A stretch of DNA of 17,509 bases. Source: JAAYWY01 sp050945275. GTDB taxonomy: Bacteria; Bacillota; DTU030; DUMP01. The stretch covers positions 1 to 17,509 of the forward strand of contig JBMNSQ010000026.1 of assembly GCA_050945275.1 (NCBI GenBank), given 5' to 3'. The notes below the pieces were generated by a model. It made no database searches. It was not told where the DNA came from and saw only the letters and a list, made by a program, of their open reading frames with translations. A program made the position numbers and the translations under genes. How positions within the stretch are numbered: the stretch's first letter is position 1; each line of letters starts with the position of its first letter. Below are positions 1-8,551 of this stretch, in pieces.

Positions 1-128
1 GTCAATCTCAGCCCATGTTGGACGGAGTATCATAAACCACACGCCTCCTACCAATGATTACTTCCCAAAGTTGATTCGGTTTCCAACGATCAAATTCCTC
101 CCTTAAATCTCTAAGAACAGATAGTACT
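1..128. other. window edge with no recognised gene
   Basis: Downstream of the symporter gene and its hairpin I see no gene I can support. A short minus-strand reading frame runs through here, but it starts inside the symporter gene, crosses the 129-160 hairpin and resembles no family I know. The stretch is probably intergenic, or the tail of something whose context is outside the window. Confidence 0.4.
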
Positions 129-160
129 AGGAAGGGCTGCCCAATACGGCAGCCCTTCCT
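129..160 (-). terminator. perfect 13-bp hairpin after the symporter gene
   Basis: The arms AGGAAGGGCTGCC (129-141) and GGCAGCCCTTCCT (148-160) are exact reverse complements around a 6-nt loop. The hairpin starts 13 nt after the symporter stop codon, which is where a terminator is expected. Neither strand has a U-tract after the stem, so it is not a textbook intrinsic terminator. It may be a U-less terminator or a 3'-end stabilising stem. Confidence 0.55.
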
Positions 161-173
161 AAAACACGCAAAC

Positions 174-1523
174 TTATAAAGTTGCTTTGTCACTAAAATA
201 CTCTCGCGTCAGTTTGAATATTACCGGCGAGCACCCTAGAAGACCAATTAAGTTTGGGATAGCCATTAAACCATTTAGAGTATCGGCCAAATCCCAAATA
301 GCTTCTAGGCCGCCGACAGCCCCAATGACAAGAAACGGAATAAACAAAATTCTGTAAGCCATACGTATCCTCGGACCTGCTAAATATTCCAGGCACTTTT
401 CACCATAGTACTCCCAACTGAGCATGGTAGAATAGGCAAAGAGTATCAAAGCAAAAGAGACAATATAGGTACCGAATTTTGGAATTGCCTGATTAAAGGA
501 CATTGCCGTCAGTGCGGCCCCAGTTTCTCCCGTTTGCCAGCTACCAGTAATAATAATAGATAAGGCGGTTATAGAGCAAACCAAGATGGTATCTACAAAC
601 ACTTCAAAAATGCCCCATAGTCCTTGCTGGACCGGGTGTTTGACACGAGCTGTAGCATGAACAATAGGAGCACTACCAAGCCCTGCCTCGTTACTAAACA
701 CGCCGCGAGCCACACCTTTGTTCATCGCTAGCATAACTGTAGAACCAGCAAAACCGCCAACTGCAGCACTACCAGTAAACGCATTACTAACGATAAGCCC
801 AATTGCTCCCGGTACTTTGCCTAAGTTCATTATGATTAAGATGAGACCCCCAGCGAGATAGAAAATCGCCATAAACGGCACCAGCTTTTCTGTAACCTTA
901 ACAATATTCTTTAATCCGCCGATGACAACTACCCCGACTAGCACAGCGACCACTATACCCGATACAATTGTAGGAACACCAAAATATGTGTTCATTACCT
1001 GGGAAATTGAATTAGACTGAGTCATGTTGCCAATTCCGAGAGCCGCCACTGCACCAAAAAGAGCAAATATCGAAGCTAGCCACTTAGCGTTAAGTCCTTT
1101 TTCAATATACTTAAAGGGCCCACCGATAATCGTACCATCTGGAAGCACGTCTCTATAGTGTACCGCTAACACTGCCTCAGAATACTTGGTGCACATCCCA
1201 AAAAAGGCTGATACCCACATCCAAAAAACTGCCCCGGGCCCGCCGGCAGCAATAGCTGTGGCCACACCAGCGATATTTCCTACTCCCACAGTAGCCGCCA
1301 TAGCTGTAGCCAACGCTTGAAAAGGAGTTACCTCACCGCCTACCCCTTCACCCTTTTCTGTCAACTTTCCAACGGTATTCTTCATGGCATAGCTAAATTT
1401 GTTTACCTGCGGCCAGTTCTGCTTCATCGTCAAATAAATCCCTGTGCCTACTAGCAGGATAAGCATCGGTGGTCCCCAAACAAAATTATTTATCGTGGTA
1501 TTAAGTGCCATCAATCCCTCCAT
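174..1523 (-). CDS. alanine/glycine:cation symporter (AGCS family)
   Basis: This is a sodium- or proton-coupled symporter that imports alanine or glycine across the cytoplasmic membrane. The 449-residue product is very hydrophobic, with about ten or eleven predicted membrane helices, and matches the family's usual length. Family hallmarks are TVGVGNIAG (78-86), GGPGAVFWMW (94-103), GGPFKYIEKG (134-143) and NEAGLGSAP (278-286). The ATG at 1523 is preceded by GGAGGAG about 5 nt upstream. An alternative ATG four codons in (1511) has a weaker GAGGG site. It lies downstream of ald in the same direction, which suggests coordinated uptake and oxidation of alanine, although a 165-nt gap, a hairpin and a candidate promoter separate the two. 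Homologues are called alsT, dagA or agcS; I cannot choose among these names. The substrate is inferred from the family and from ald next door. Confidence 0.93.
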   Translation of the reverse strand: MEGLMALNTTINNFVWGPPMLILLVGTGIYLTMKQNWPQVNKFSYAMKNTVGKLTEKGEGVGGEVTPFQALATAMAATVGVGNIAGVATAIAAGGPGAVFWMWVSAFFGMCTKYSEAVLAVHYRDVLPDGTIIGGPFKYIEKGLNAKWLASIFALFGAVAALGIGNMTQSNSISQVMNTYFGVPTIVSGIVVAVLVGVVVIGGLKNIVKVTEKLVPFMAIFYLAGGLILIIMNLGKVPGAIGLIVSNAFTGSAAVGGFAGSTVMLAMNKGVARGVFSNEAGLGSAPIVHATARVKHPVQQGLWGIFEVFVDTILVCSITALSIIITGSWQTGETGAALTAMSFNQAIPKFGTYIVSFALILFAYSTMLSWEYYGEKCLEYLAGPRIRMAYRILFIPFLVIGAVGGLEAIWDLADTLNGLMAIPNLIGLLGCSPVIFKLTREYFSDKATL

Positions 1524-1542
1524 AATCTCTCCTCCTATTCGG

Positions 1543-1569
1543 GTTATAAGATCTCATGTCATGTGTCAA
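1543..1569 (-). promoter_or_regulatory. candidate sigma-A promoter of the symporter gene
   Basis: On the minus strand a perfect -35 TTGACA (1564-1569) is followed after only 15 nt by TATAAC (1543-1548), five of six matches to the -10 consensus. The short spacer weakens the call. Transcription would begin almost at the GGAGGAG ribosome binding site, giving a very short leader. Confidence 0.35.
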
Positions 1570-1654
1570 CGCTCCCAGTGAACTTTCCCACACTTGCCAA
1601 TATTTGCTATATGATTCACCCCCTTAGTTTACATTCGCTTGTTATTTTGTAGTA

Positions 1655-1681
1655 GGCCCGGGCTATCTTAAAGTCCGGGCC
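1655..1681 (-). terminator. GC-rich hairpin just after ald
   Basis: GGCCCGG (1655-1661) and CCGGGCC (1675-1681) pair exactly. A mismatch and two further pairs inside leave a loop of about 7 nt. The hairpin begins 7 nt beyond the ald stop codon. It has no U-tract on the minus strand, so termination is inferred from position and GC content only. It could equally slow or process a readthrough ald-symporter transcript. Confidence 0.4.
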
Positions 1682-1688
1682 CCTCTTG

Positions 1689-2807
1689 TTATTGTAAAGC
1701 CTCTTCGACCGGCGTGTAAGGTAGTCCCATAAAGTCGGCAACAGCCTTATATGTTATTTTCCCATCTACGACATTTAGCCCTTTGGCTAAGGAAGCATTA
1801 TCTTGAAGGGCTTTTTTCCAGCCCTTATTAGCTAGTTGCAGAGCATAAGGCAACGTAGCATTGGCCAAAGCAAACGTTGCCGTGCGAGGCACTGCCCCTG
1901 GGATATTAGGTACCGAGTAATGAACAACTCCATGTTTAACAAAGGTAGGATTACTATGACTTGTAATGCGATCCATAGTCTCGATAGAGCCACCTTGATC
2001 AATGGCCACATCTACCAACACAGATCCTGGAGTCATCGTCCTCACCATATCCTCTTTTACCAACACAGGGGTGCGAGCGCCCGGAATTAAAACAGCACCT
2101 ACAACGAGATCAGCGTCTTTAACCTGGTTAGCAATATTATATGCATTGGACATCAATGTTTTAACCCGACCTTGGAAAAGATCATCCAATTCTACTAAGC
2201 GTTCCGGCTTAATATCTACTATGGTAACATCGGCCCCAAGACCAATAGCTTGGCGAGCCGCATTATAACCCACAGTGCCGCCACCGACCACGACAACCTT
2301 GCTCGGAAGAACACCGGGAACGCCAGAGATGAGCACGCCTTTGCCACCGTTTTGCTTTTCTAGATAGTGAATACCTATTTGGATCGACATCCGCCCAGCA
2401 ATAACGCTCATAGGAACTAACAGTGGTAAAGCACCGTTTGGTAATTGCACTGTTTCAAAGGCCACACTAACGACATTCTTTTGGATCAAGGCGTCTGTTA
2501 GCTCTTTTTCCGCTGCTAAGTGTAAGTAGGCAAATAGTATTTGACCTTCCTTCATCAAATCATATTCCGTAGCCAATGGTTCTTTAACCTTAATAATCAT
2601 ATCGGCCGTACTATAAACATCGGTCGCTCTAGCTAATATCTCTGCCCCTGCTTGGACAAACTCGTCATCTGTAATACCGCTGCCAAGCCCTGCTCCCTTT
2701 TCTACCAGCACGCGATGGCCAGCACTTTTCATAGCCGCCACACCAGCGGGTGTCATACCAACGCGATATTCGTTATCCTTGATTTCCTTTGGTACACCAA
2801 TGATCAT
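1689..2807 (-). CDS. ald: alanine dehydrogenase
   Basis: This NAD-dependent enzyme reversibly deaminates L-alanine to pyruvate and ammonia in the cytoplasm. In Firmicutes it serves alanine catabolism and sporulation. The 372 residues are the usual full length. It begins with the family signature MIIGVPKEIKDNEYRVGMTP. The known substrate and catalytic residues all appear at the expected places: R15, K75, H96 and D270. The NAD-binding Rossmann loop GGGTVG is at 175-180. The ATG start is preceded by AAGGAGGG (2815-2822) with a 7-nt spacer. Its own leader of about 138 nt holds a candidate promoter. The next gene downstream is an alanine symporter, which supports a role in using external alanine. 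Confidence 0.97.
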   Translation of the reverse strand: MIIGVPKEIKDNEYRVGMTPAGVAAMKSAGHRVLVEKGAGLGSGITDDEFVQAGAEILARATDVYSTADMIIKVKEPLATEYDLMKEGQILFAYLHLAAEKELTDALIQKNVVSVAFETVQLPNGALPLLVPMSVIAGRMSIQIGIHYLEKQNGGKGVLISGVPGVLPSKVVVVGGGTVGYNAARQAIGLGADVTIVDIKPERLVELDDLFQGRVKTLMSNAYNIANQVKDADLVVGAVLIPGARTPVLVKEDMVRTMTPGSVLVDVAIDQGGSIETMDRITSHSNPTFVKHGVVHYSVPNIPGAVPRTATFALANATLPYALQLANKGWKKALQDNASLAKGLNVVDGKITYKAVADFMGLPYTPVEEALQ

Positions 2808-2848
2808 ACAAGTTCCCTCCTTATCTGGATGCTAACTCTAATTAAATA

Positions 2849-2877
2849 CTATTAGGAACCCAATGTTACAATTTCAA
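2849..2877 (-). promoter_or_regulatory. candidate promoter of ald
   Basis: On the minus strand TTGAAA (2872-2877, five of six to the -35 consensus) lies 17 nt before TAATAG (2849-2854, three of six). The surroundings are AT-rich and it sits in the only sizeable gap between the MBL gene and ald. An overlapping alternative, TTGTAA with TATTTA, is also possible. I see no riboswitch or T-box elements in this leader. Confidence 0.35.
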
Positions 2878-2945
2878 CACAAATCGAAATACTCCTGCTT
2901 ATAGATAATGCCCCCTTTCTACTTTCTTACAAAAACTATTAATGC

Positions 2946-3572
2946 TTACTGAAAAAAAGTATTATGGGTTTTTTCGTAGCCGATGGTCGTAGCTGGACCA
3001 TGGCCAGGATAAACCATGGTATCTGCTGGTAGCTTAAAAAGATGCTTCTTAATGCCCGCTATCAGATCAACAAAAGACCCGCCAGGGAAATCAGTCCGGC
3101 CGATCGACCCTTTGAACAATGCATCACCAGTAAAAACCATGTCTTCTGTAACTAACGAAATACCACCCGGCGTATGGCCAGGTGTTGCTAAGACCTTGAA
3201 TATAATATCGCCACAAGAAAGTTCTTCATCCCCAATTAGTAATCTGTCGGCAGCTGGTCCGGTCACCGGTTGTGACATCCACTCGGAAAGATTCGTACTG
3301 GGCGATACTAGCATCTCAGCGTCAGCTTCGTGTATTAGTATTTCGGCTCCGGTATGTTCCTTAATATAGTTATTGGCTCCAATATGATCTCCGTGTCCAT
3401 GGGTGTTTATTATATAGCGTAGATTTAGGCCAAGTTCACTGGTAACTGCCATTATTTTTTCACCTTCAGCACCAGGGTCAATCACTACCGCTTCATCACT
3501 TAACGAACTGTATACCAAATAACAGTTCGTAAGTATAGCCCCCACTGGAATTCTTTTCACTTTAATACCCAA
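2946..3572 (-). CDS. MBL-fold hydrolase, glyoxalase II-like
   Basis: This is a metallo-beta-lactamase fold hydrolase of the glyoxalase-II-like (YqgX-type) group, predicted to be cytoplasmic and to bind two metal ions. The metal motifs are complete in its 208 residues: THGHGDH (57-63), PGHTPG (131-136), the GD at 149-150 and YPGHGP (188-193). The true substrate cannot be read from the sequence. Hydrolysis of glutathione- or other thiol-linked esters is the family expectation, but many members are uncharacterised. The start is TTG, one base after the dtd stop. Its site GGAGGGAG lies inside the last codons of dtd, 7 nt upstream, so translation is probably coupled to dtd. It is the last gene of the AAA-VWA-lapA-recJ-rel-dtd-MBL run, and I see no clear terminator after it. 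Confidence 0.88.
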   Translation of the reverse strand: MGIKVKRIPVGAILTNCYLVYSSLSDEAVVIDPGAEGEKIMAVTSELGLNLRYIINTHGHGDHIGANNYIKEHTGAEILIHEADAEMLVSPSTNLSEWMSQPVTGPAADRLLIGDEELSCGDIIFKVLATPGHTPGGISLVTEDMVFTGDALFKGSIGRTDFPGGSFVDLIAGIKKHLFKLPADTMVYPGHGPATTIGYEKTHNTFFQ

Positions 3573-3573
3573 T

Positions 3574-4023
3574 CTACTTCTCCCTCCTACTTTCTAAAAT
3601 AAGAGTAACCGGACCATCGTTATGAATCTCCACTAACATTTCAGTACGAAAAACACCAGTGGCCACATAGATTCCGGTTTTTCGTACAGCCTCCACAAAT
3701 GCTTCATACAAGGGTTCTGCTTCGGCCGGAGACGCCGCTTCTACAAAACTAGGGCGGCGACCTTTTTTGCAATTACCCATTAGCGTAAATTGAGACACAG
3801 CTAGGATTTGTCCACCTGTGTCGAGCAATGAGAGATTTAATTTGCCGTCATCGTCCTCAAATATCCGCAGATTTACTATCTTCTCGGCCAAAAAAATGGC
3901 ATCTTTCTCTGTATCATCAACTGCCACCCCAAGTAGCACAACCAACCCGGCACCAATGGATCCTACTACTTTTTCGTCTACCTTTACCTGACCCTTTTGT
4001 ACTCGTTGTATAACAGCACGCAC
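3574..4023 (-). CDS. dtd: D-aminoacyl-tRNA deacylase
   Basis: Dtd removes D-amino acids mistakenly attached to tRNA (and glycine from tRNA-Ala in many bacteria), so protecting translation. The 149 residues are the normal length for this small cytoplasmic dimeric enzyme. It shows the N-terminal MRAVIQRV, the active-site strand SQFT (77-80), KGRRPSF (87-93) and the C-terminal Gly-cisPro motif GPVT (137-140), which enforces chiral selection. The start is GTG with GAGGAGG 7 nt upstream. An ATG two bases earlier is out of frame. It lies 13 nt after rel and 1 nt before the MBL gene. The rel-dtd-MBL order is common in Firmicutes. Confidence 0.96.
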   Translation of the reverse strand: MRAVIQRVQKGQVKVDEKVVGSIGAGLVVLLGVAVDDTEKDAIFLAEKIVNLRIFEDDDGKLNLSLLDTGGQILAVSQFTLMGNCKKGRRPSFVEAASPAEAEPLYEAFVEAVRKTGIYVATGVFRTEMLVEIHNDGPVTLILESRREK

Positions 4024-4036
4024 ATCAGTTCCTCCT

Positions 4037-6214
4037 CTAAACAGGGGTTACCCGTTCAACACTAAAAACATCACGAATAGCACTCAAGCGGTTTATGATC
4101 GCCTTCAGATTATCTAGGTTCTTAATTTCGATCCTTAAGTTGATAATAGTAATCATATCTTTGGTAGTACGAGCGTTCACGGCGCTAATACGAGTTCTCA
4201 TGTCACCGAGAACATTCATAACATCACTCAGCAGCCCTGGTCTATCCATGGCCGCCAGCTCCACGTCGGCCGAAAAAGAAGCGGCTTGGTTCTGCTGCCA
4301 GTTAACTTCGATCAATCGTTCGGGATCACTTAAGAAGGCAACATTAGGACAATTTATTCGGTGGACAGATACCCCACGACCGCGCGTGATGTAGCCAATG
4401 ATGGGGTCGCCGGGAACAGGATTGCAGCAGTGGGACAATCGCAACATAAGATTATCCATACCCTTTACTTGGACCCCATGGCTTTCGCCCGCTGTCCTGG
4501 GACGCGGCTTTATATCCGGTAACTCGACAGTTGTTTCTGTCTCCGGGTTAAGACGGCGATATTCTTCTTTTAGTCGTGTTATTACCTGATTGACGGTTAA
4601 GCCACCGTAACCTATAGCAGTAAACAAGTCTTCACTAGTAGATAAAGAAAACCTCTGCAACACGGATTCCAGTGGGCCATCAGTTAATAGCTCATGGGGC
4701 TCGTAACCTTGTCTACGGATTTCCTTTTCCAAGTTTTCACGACCACGGGCCATGTTCTCCTCTCGACGTTCTTTTTTAAACCATTGCCGGATCCTGGATT
4801 TGGCTTGAGGAGTCCGCACTAGTTTAAGCCAGTCGCGACTGGGTCCATTAGCCAATTTGCTGGTTACTACTTCTACAATATCTCCATTTTGCAACTTATA
4901 GTCTAAAGGTACCAAGTGGCCGTTTACTTTCGCCCCAATACAGCGATGCCCTATGTCGGTATGAATACGATAGGCAAAATCAATCGGGCAAGAACCAGCT
5001 GGCAGATCAATTACATCGCCTTTTGGTGTAAACACAAACACTTCGTCGGCAAAAAGGTCTATCTTAAGTGTTTCCATAAACTCGCGTGCATCACGAAGAT
5101 CATGCTGCCATTCTAATAGTTGCCGTAACCAAAACAATTTCTTATCAAATTCATCGGCGGTTTTGCTTCCCTCTTTATAGCGCCAGTGAGCTGCAATTCC
5201 ATATTCAGCCGTACGATGCATATCCCAAGTGCGAATCTGGATTTCCAAAGGCTCGCCCTCAGGAGCAATCACAGTGGTGTGTAGTGACTGATACATATTA
5301 ATCTTGGGCATAGCAATGTAGTCTTTGAACCGTCCGGGCACCGGTTTCCATAGGGTATGAATGACGCCCAATGTACCATAACAATCTTTAATACTGTCTA
5401 CAATAACCCTAATTGCCGTAAGGTCATATATTTCGCGGAAATCCTTACCTTGATCCACCATTTTATGATAAATACTGTACAGATGTTTAGGCCTACCCTG
5501 GATTTCAGCTTTAATGTCCACTTCTTCCAGTTTAGTCCTTAACGTTCCAGTAATCTTATTAATATATGTTTCCCGTTCCTGGCGTTTTTTAGCAACCTTT
5601 TCTACTAACTCATAATATCTGTCAGGTTCCAGGTAACGAAAAGCAATATCCTCTAGCTCCCACTTAATGCGAAAAATTCCTAAACGATGAGCAAGAGGAG
5701 CGTAGACCTCTAATGTCTCTTGGGCAATCTTTTTTTGTTTTCGAACCGGTAGGTACTTTAGAGTCCTCATATTGTGTAACCGATCGGCCAACTTGATCAA
5801 AATCACTCTAATATCCCTAGCCATAGCAAAAAACATCTTACGTAGATTCTCTACCTGCTGCTCCTCTTTAGACTTATACTCGATTCGGCTAAGCTTGGTT
5901 ACACCATCCACTAATAATGTAACTTCTTCACCAAAGCTTTCCTGTATGTCTTCAAGCGTAAACTGGGTGTCTTCGACAACATCATGCAACAGGCTGGCAG
6001 CGATAGTAATGGTATCTAGCTCCAGCTCAGCTAAAATAAAAGCAACCCCTAATGGATGTTGAATATAAGGGTCTCCAGAAATACGAAATTGGCCACTATG
6101 AGCCCGCTCAGCAAACTCCGAAGCTTTAACGACTAAGGTTAAGTCACCCTTGGGGTTATAACTTCTTAATTTGTTGCATAAATCCTCCAATTTCACGCTC
6201 TGTCCCTCTTCCAT
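4037..6214 (-). CDS. relA: bifunctional (p)ppGpp synthetase/hydrolase Rel
   Basis: Rel makes and degrades the alarmone (p)ppGpp on and off the ribosome and so runs the stringent response. The 725-residue protein has every domain of the long Gram-positive Rel. The HD hydrolase comes first, with its HD pair at 77-78 in SLLHDVVEDT. The synthetase follows, with RFKD at 295-298; this RxKD form is typical of bifunctional enzymes rather than synthetase-only RelA. Next are TGS at about 384-445, a Cys-containing RIS/zinc-finger region with LSHCCNPVPGD (593-603), and a C-terminal ACT domain from about 648. The ATG at 6214 has no convincing ribosome site. A GTG seven codons in (6194-6196) has an AGAGGG-type site 7 nt upstream and may be the true start. 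It follows recJ closely, without the apt gene that often separates them. Confidence 0.96.
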   Translation of the reverse strand: MEEGQSVKLEDLCNKLRSYNPKGDLTLVVKASEFAERAHSGQFRISGDPYIQHPLGVAFILAELELDTITIAASLLHDVVEDTQFTLEDIQESFGEEVTLLVDGVTKLSRIEYKSKEEQQVENLRKMFFAMARDIRVILIKLADRLHNMRTLKYLPVRKQKKIAQETLEVYAPLAHRLGIFRIKWELEDIAFRYLEPDRYYELVEKVAKKRQERETYINKITGTLRTKLEEVDIKAEIQGRPKHLYSIYHKMVDQGKDFREIYDLTAIRVIVDSIKDCYGTLGVIHTLWKPVPGRFKDYIAMPKINMYQSLHTTVIAPEGEPLEIQIRTWDMHRTAEYGIAAHWRYKEGSKTADEFDKKLFWLRQLLEWQHDLRDAREFMETLKIDLFADEVFVFTPKGDVIDLPAGSCPIDFAYRIHTDIGHRCIGAKVNGHLVPLDYKLQNGDIVEVVTSKLANGPSRDWLKLVRTPQAKSRIRQWFKKERREENMARGRENLEKEIRRQGYEPHELLTDGPLESVLQRFSLSTSEDLFTAIGYGGLTVNQVITRLKEEYRRLNPETETTVELPDIKPRPRTAGESHGVQVKGMDNLMLRLSHCCNPVPGDPIIGYITRGRGVSVHRINCPNVAFLSDPERLIEVNWQQNQAASFSADVELAAMDRPGLLSDVMNVLGDMRTRISAVNARTTKDMITIINLRIEIKNLDNLKAIINRLSAIRDVFSVERVTPV

Positions 6215-6235
6215 GCAGTAGGTATTTAAACCAGT

Positions 6236-8551
6236 CTAACATACTGAGCGATTTTGTGCTAATGATTTGCATTTGCGCCATAAACGAACCAGCGCCCCAG
6301 TCAAAATAGCAGGCGAAGCGGTATCAAAAAACTCCACTAGCGACAATGACTTAGCTTTTTCCTTTTGTAACCGGTTAAAAGTTGGTGAAGCCTTTAAGTC
6401 TACTTTTCTCTTGCCAGCAGTGGCAGTCAAACAAACGTAGCGTTGTCCCTTGTGCATATGGTTATTAACTAAATTCAACTCAGTTAACACCGTCAATGCT
6501 AATTGGACTTTATGGTCTATGTTCCGACCGTCCGGATTTAGGCTTTGGACCAAGCTATTTACCGAAACGCCTTGAGAATTACCTTGCTTCAAAATTAGGT
6601 ATACCTGAGCCAAAAAATCACGGTCTGGATATTGTTCTATAACAAGGTCTCTAGCTGCCGCCACTTCTTTCTCACCATATTGAAGCAAGATCCGTCCTTC
6701 CGACGGAACGTTTGCCAATTCGTCCTTCAGAGCATTTACTTTCTGCGGTGGATGCTTCAAAATTAAATCCCACTGATTATAAAACAAGCTGTCAGAATCT
6801 TGTTGCCCTCTCCTGTCCGCTACTTTAGGAGCTGCAGGATCTAATAGGTGACAACAAAGTTCTACTGAGCAAGAACTAGTTCTTACATCCTTAAGGTGCA
6901 ATTCCATCCCCGAAAGCCCTTGCCAATTGGTTATAACAGGCCGACAAAGAACATCAACCAAACTATTGTTCAGCTCGGTTGCCATATCCCCTAGTCCAAA
7001 ACCAACAGCAGGTAACATCAGCCTCGCCTGGGTTAATTCCAAGCGCAAGTGAGCACCTTGGTTCCCTATTTGGCGTATGCGCTCTGCTTGAACACCGCGA
7101 ACCATTAATACTGGCTCCGGATTACCATAACCAAAAGGAGCCATTAATTTCAATTCGTGGGCTAAGGACATATCTAGCTCGCGAAATGGTACTTCTAGGT
7201 CCACGCGGCGGGAAACAATACAGTCCTCCTTACACAAAGCATTGTTAGCCATGTTAATAAAAGCTTGCCGAAAAGTTGTTAGCTGTTCTTTTTCCACATT
7301 AAATCCGGCGGCCAAACGGTGGCCACCAAAGGACTTCAAATGGGTTTGGCAAGCCCCAAGGGCATCAAACAAAGAAAATCCTGCAACGCTTCGACCCGAT
7401 CCTTTGCCTTCCTCCCCCGATAGCGATATAACTAAAGCTGGCCGTTGCCATCTGTCCACCAACCGCGATGCCACTATACCAATTACTCCTGGATGCCAGC
7501 CTTCACCGGCTACTACCAATGCCATGTCACTATCTAGGTCAGCTTCCTGTTCAACTTGAGCTTCGGCCTCGGCCAAAACATCGGCTTCTATTTGTTGACG
7601 CTTTCTGTTTTCGGTGTCAAGTTCGATTGCTAACTCATAAGCCTCGGCTTTATCCTCAGTAATAAGAAGTTGTACTCCCTTATCAGCGCTACCTAGCCGG
7701 CCTGTAGCGTTAAGCCGTGGTGCTAAACGAAAGCTGACAGAGCCAGCCTTAAGTGTCTGGCGATCCAGCCCTGCTACTTCGCACAAAGCCCTTAGGCCTA
7801 TAAAGCTGCTGTTGGCCAACGCCTTTAATCCTTCAGCAACGATAACACGGTTTTCTCCCACAAGAGGTACCACATCGGCTACCGTACCTAAAGCGGCTAA
7901 CTCTAACCACCGCCGGTCCAAATCATCGTGCAAAGCCCAAGCCAATTTCATTGCTACTGCGGATCCAGCTAAATCACTAAATACGTGTTGGTTAGATTCT
8001 ATCTTGGGGTTAATAATGGAATAAGCGGGGGGAAGAACCGATGGTGGCAGATGATGATCACAAACAATAACATCCACGCCTTGGTTCTTGGCCCATTGTA
8101 ATTCAGTTGCGCTAGAAATACCACAATCCACGGTTATAATCACTTTAGCCCCATTTTGTATAAGATCCGACAGTCCAACTTGACTAACGCCATAACCCTC
8201 TGTCAAACGTTTTGGCAACCGGTAGATAACATCTAAACCACGCGCCTTAAGGGCCAACATCAAGAGAGCTGTACTGGTTATTCCATCTACGTCATAATCA
8301 CCAAATATGCCCACCCGCTCTTTGCGCTGACTAGCCAGATGTAGTCGATCTACAGCGGCTGTCATACCGTCTAACGAAAAAGGAGTTTGAAGATGCGACA
8401 GTTCAGGCTTTAAGAAACGCTTGGCCGCGTATTCACTGTCGTAGCCTCGCTGAACCAACAAAGTCGCTAACAAAGGAGAAATTCCTAAACTTACACATAA
8501 AGATTCCACCACATCTTTTTCCGGTGGCACGGCTATTTCCCAACGTCTCAT
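6236..8551 (-). CDS. recJ: single-stranded-DNA-specific exonuclease RecJ
   Basis: RecJ degrades single-stranded DNA 5' to 3' in recombinational and mismatch repair. The long form here (about 771 residues) is the Firmicutes size, close to B. subtilis RecJ. The DHH-family motifs are intact: DYDVDG (86-91), DCGI (143-146), the CDHH of motif III (165-168), GTVADVVPL (223-231) and RLNATGRL (280-287). DHHA1 motifs GSGRSV (385-390) and SFGGHRLAAGF (408-418) follow. An OB-type region and a C-terminal extension ending in a winged-helix-like segment complete it. The start is ATG at 8551, sharing one base with the lapA stop, or TTG at 8554 with a 4-base overlap. Either implies translational coupling to lapA. 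Residue numbers are counted from the TTG. Confidence 0.96.
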   Translation of the reverse strand: MRRWEIAVPPEKDVVESLCVSLGISPLLATLLVQRGYDSEYAAKRFLKPELSHLQTPFSLDGMTAAVDRLHLASQRKERVGIFGDYDVDGITSTALLMLALKARGLDVIYRLPKRLTEGYGVSQVGLSDLIQNGAKVIITVDCGISSATELQWAKNQGVDVIVCDHHLPPSVLPPAYSIINPKIESNQHVFSDLAGSAVAMKLAWALHDDLDRRWLELAALGTVADVVPLVGENRVIVAEGLKALANSSFIGLRALCEVAGLDRQTLKAGSVSFRLAPRLNATGRLGSADKGVQLLITEDKAEAYELAIELDTENRKRQQIEADVLAEAEAQVEQEADLDSDMALVVAGEGWHPGVIGIVASRLVDRWQRPALVISLSGEEGKGSGRSVAGFSLFDALGACQTHLKSFGGHRLAAGFNVEKEQLTTFRQAFINMANNALCKEDCIVSRRVDLEVPFRELDMSLAHELKLMAPFGYGNPEPVLMVRGVQAERIRQIGNQGAHLRLELTQARLMLPAVGFGLGDMATELNNSLVDVLCRPVITNWQGLSGMELHLKDVRTSSCSVELCCHLLDPAAPKVADRRGQQDSDSLFYNQWDLILKHPPQKVNALKDELANVPSEGRILLQYGEKEVAAARDLVIEQYPDRDFLAQVYLILKQGNSQGVSVNSLVQSLNPDGRNIDHKVQLALTVLTELNLVNNHMHKGQRYVCLTATAGKRKVDLKASPTFNRLQKEKAKSLSLVEFFDTASPAILTGALVRLWRKCKSLAQNRSVC

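Noticed and set aside
8..193. 61-residue minus-strand reading frame at the window edge
   Set aside because: It starts inside the symporter gene, crosses a perfect hairpin, has no ribosome site and matches no family I know.
2808..2945. T-box or riboswitch before ald
   Set aside because: I see no T-box motif, specifier stem or terminator/antiterminator pair. Only a weak promoter is visible.
7242..7559. Long plus-strand frames opposite recJ
   Set aside because: They are antisense to a well-supported gene, rich in Ser, Pro and Arg as shadow frames are, and have no ribosome sites.
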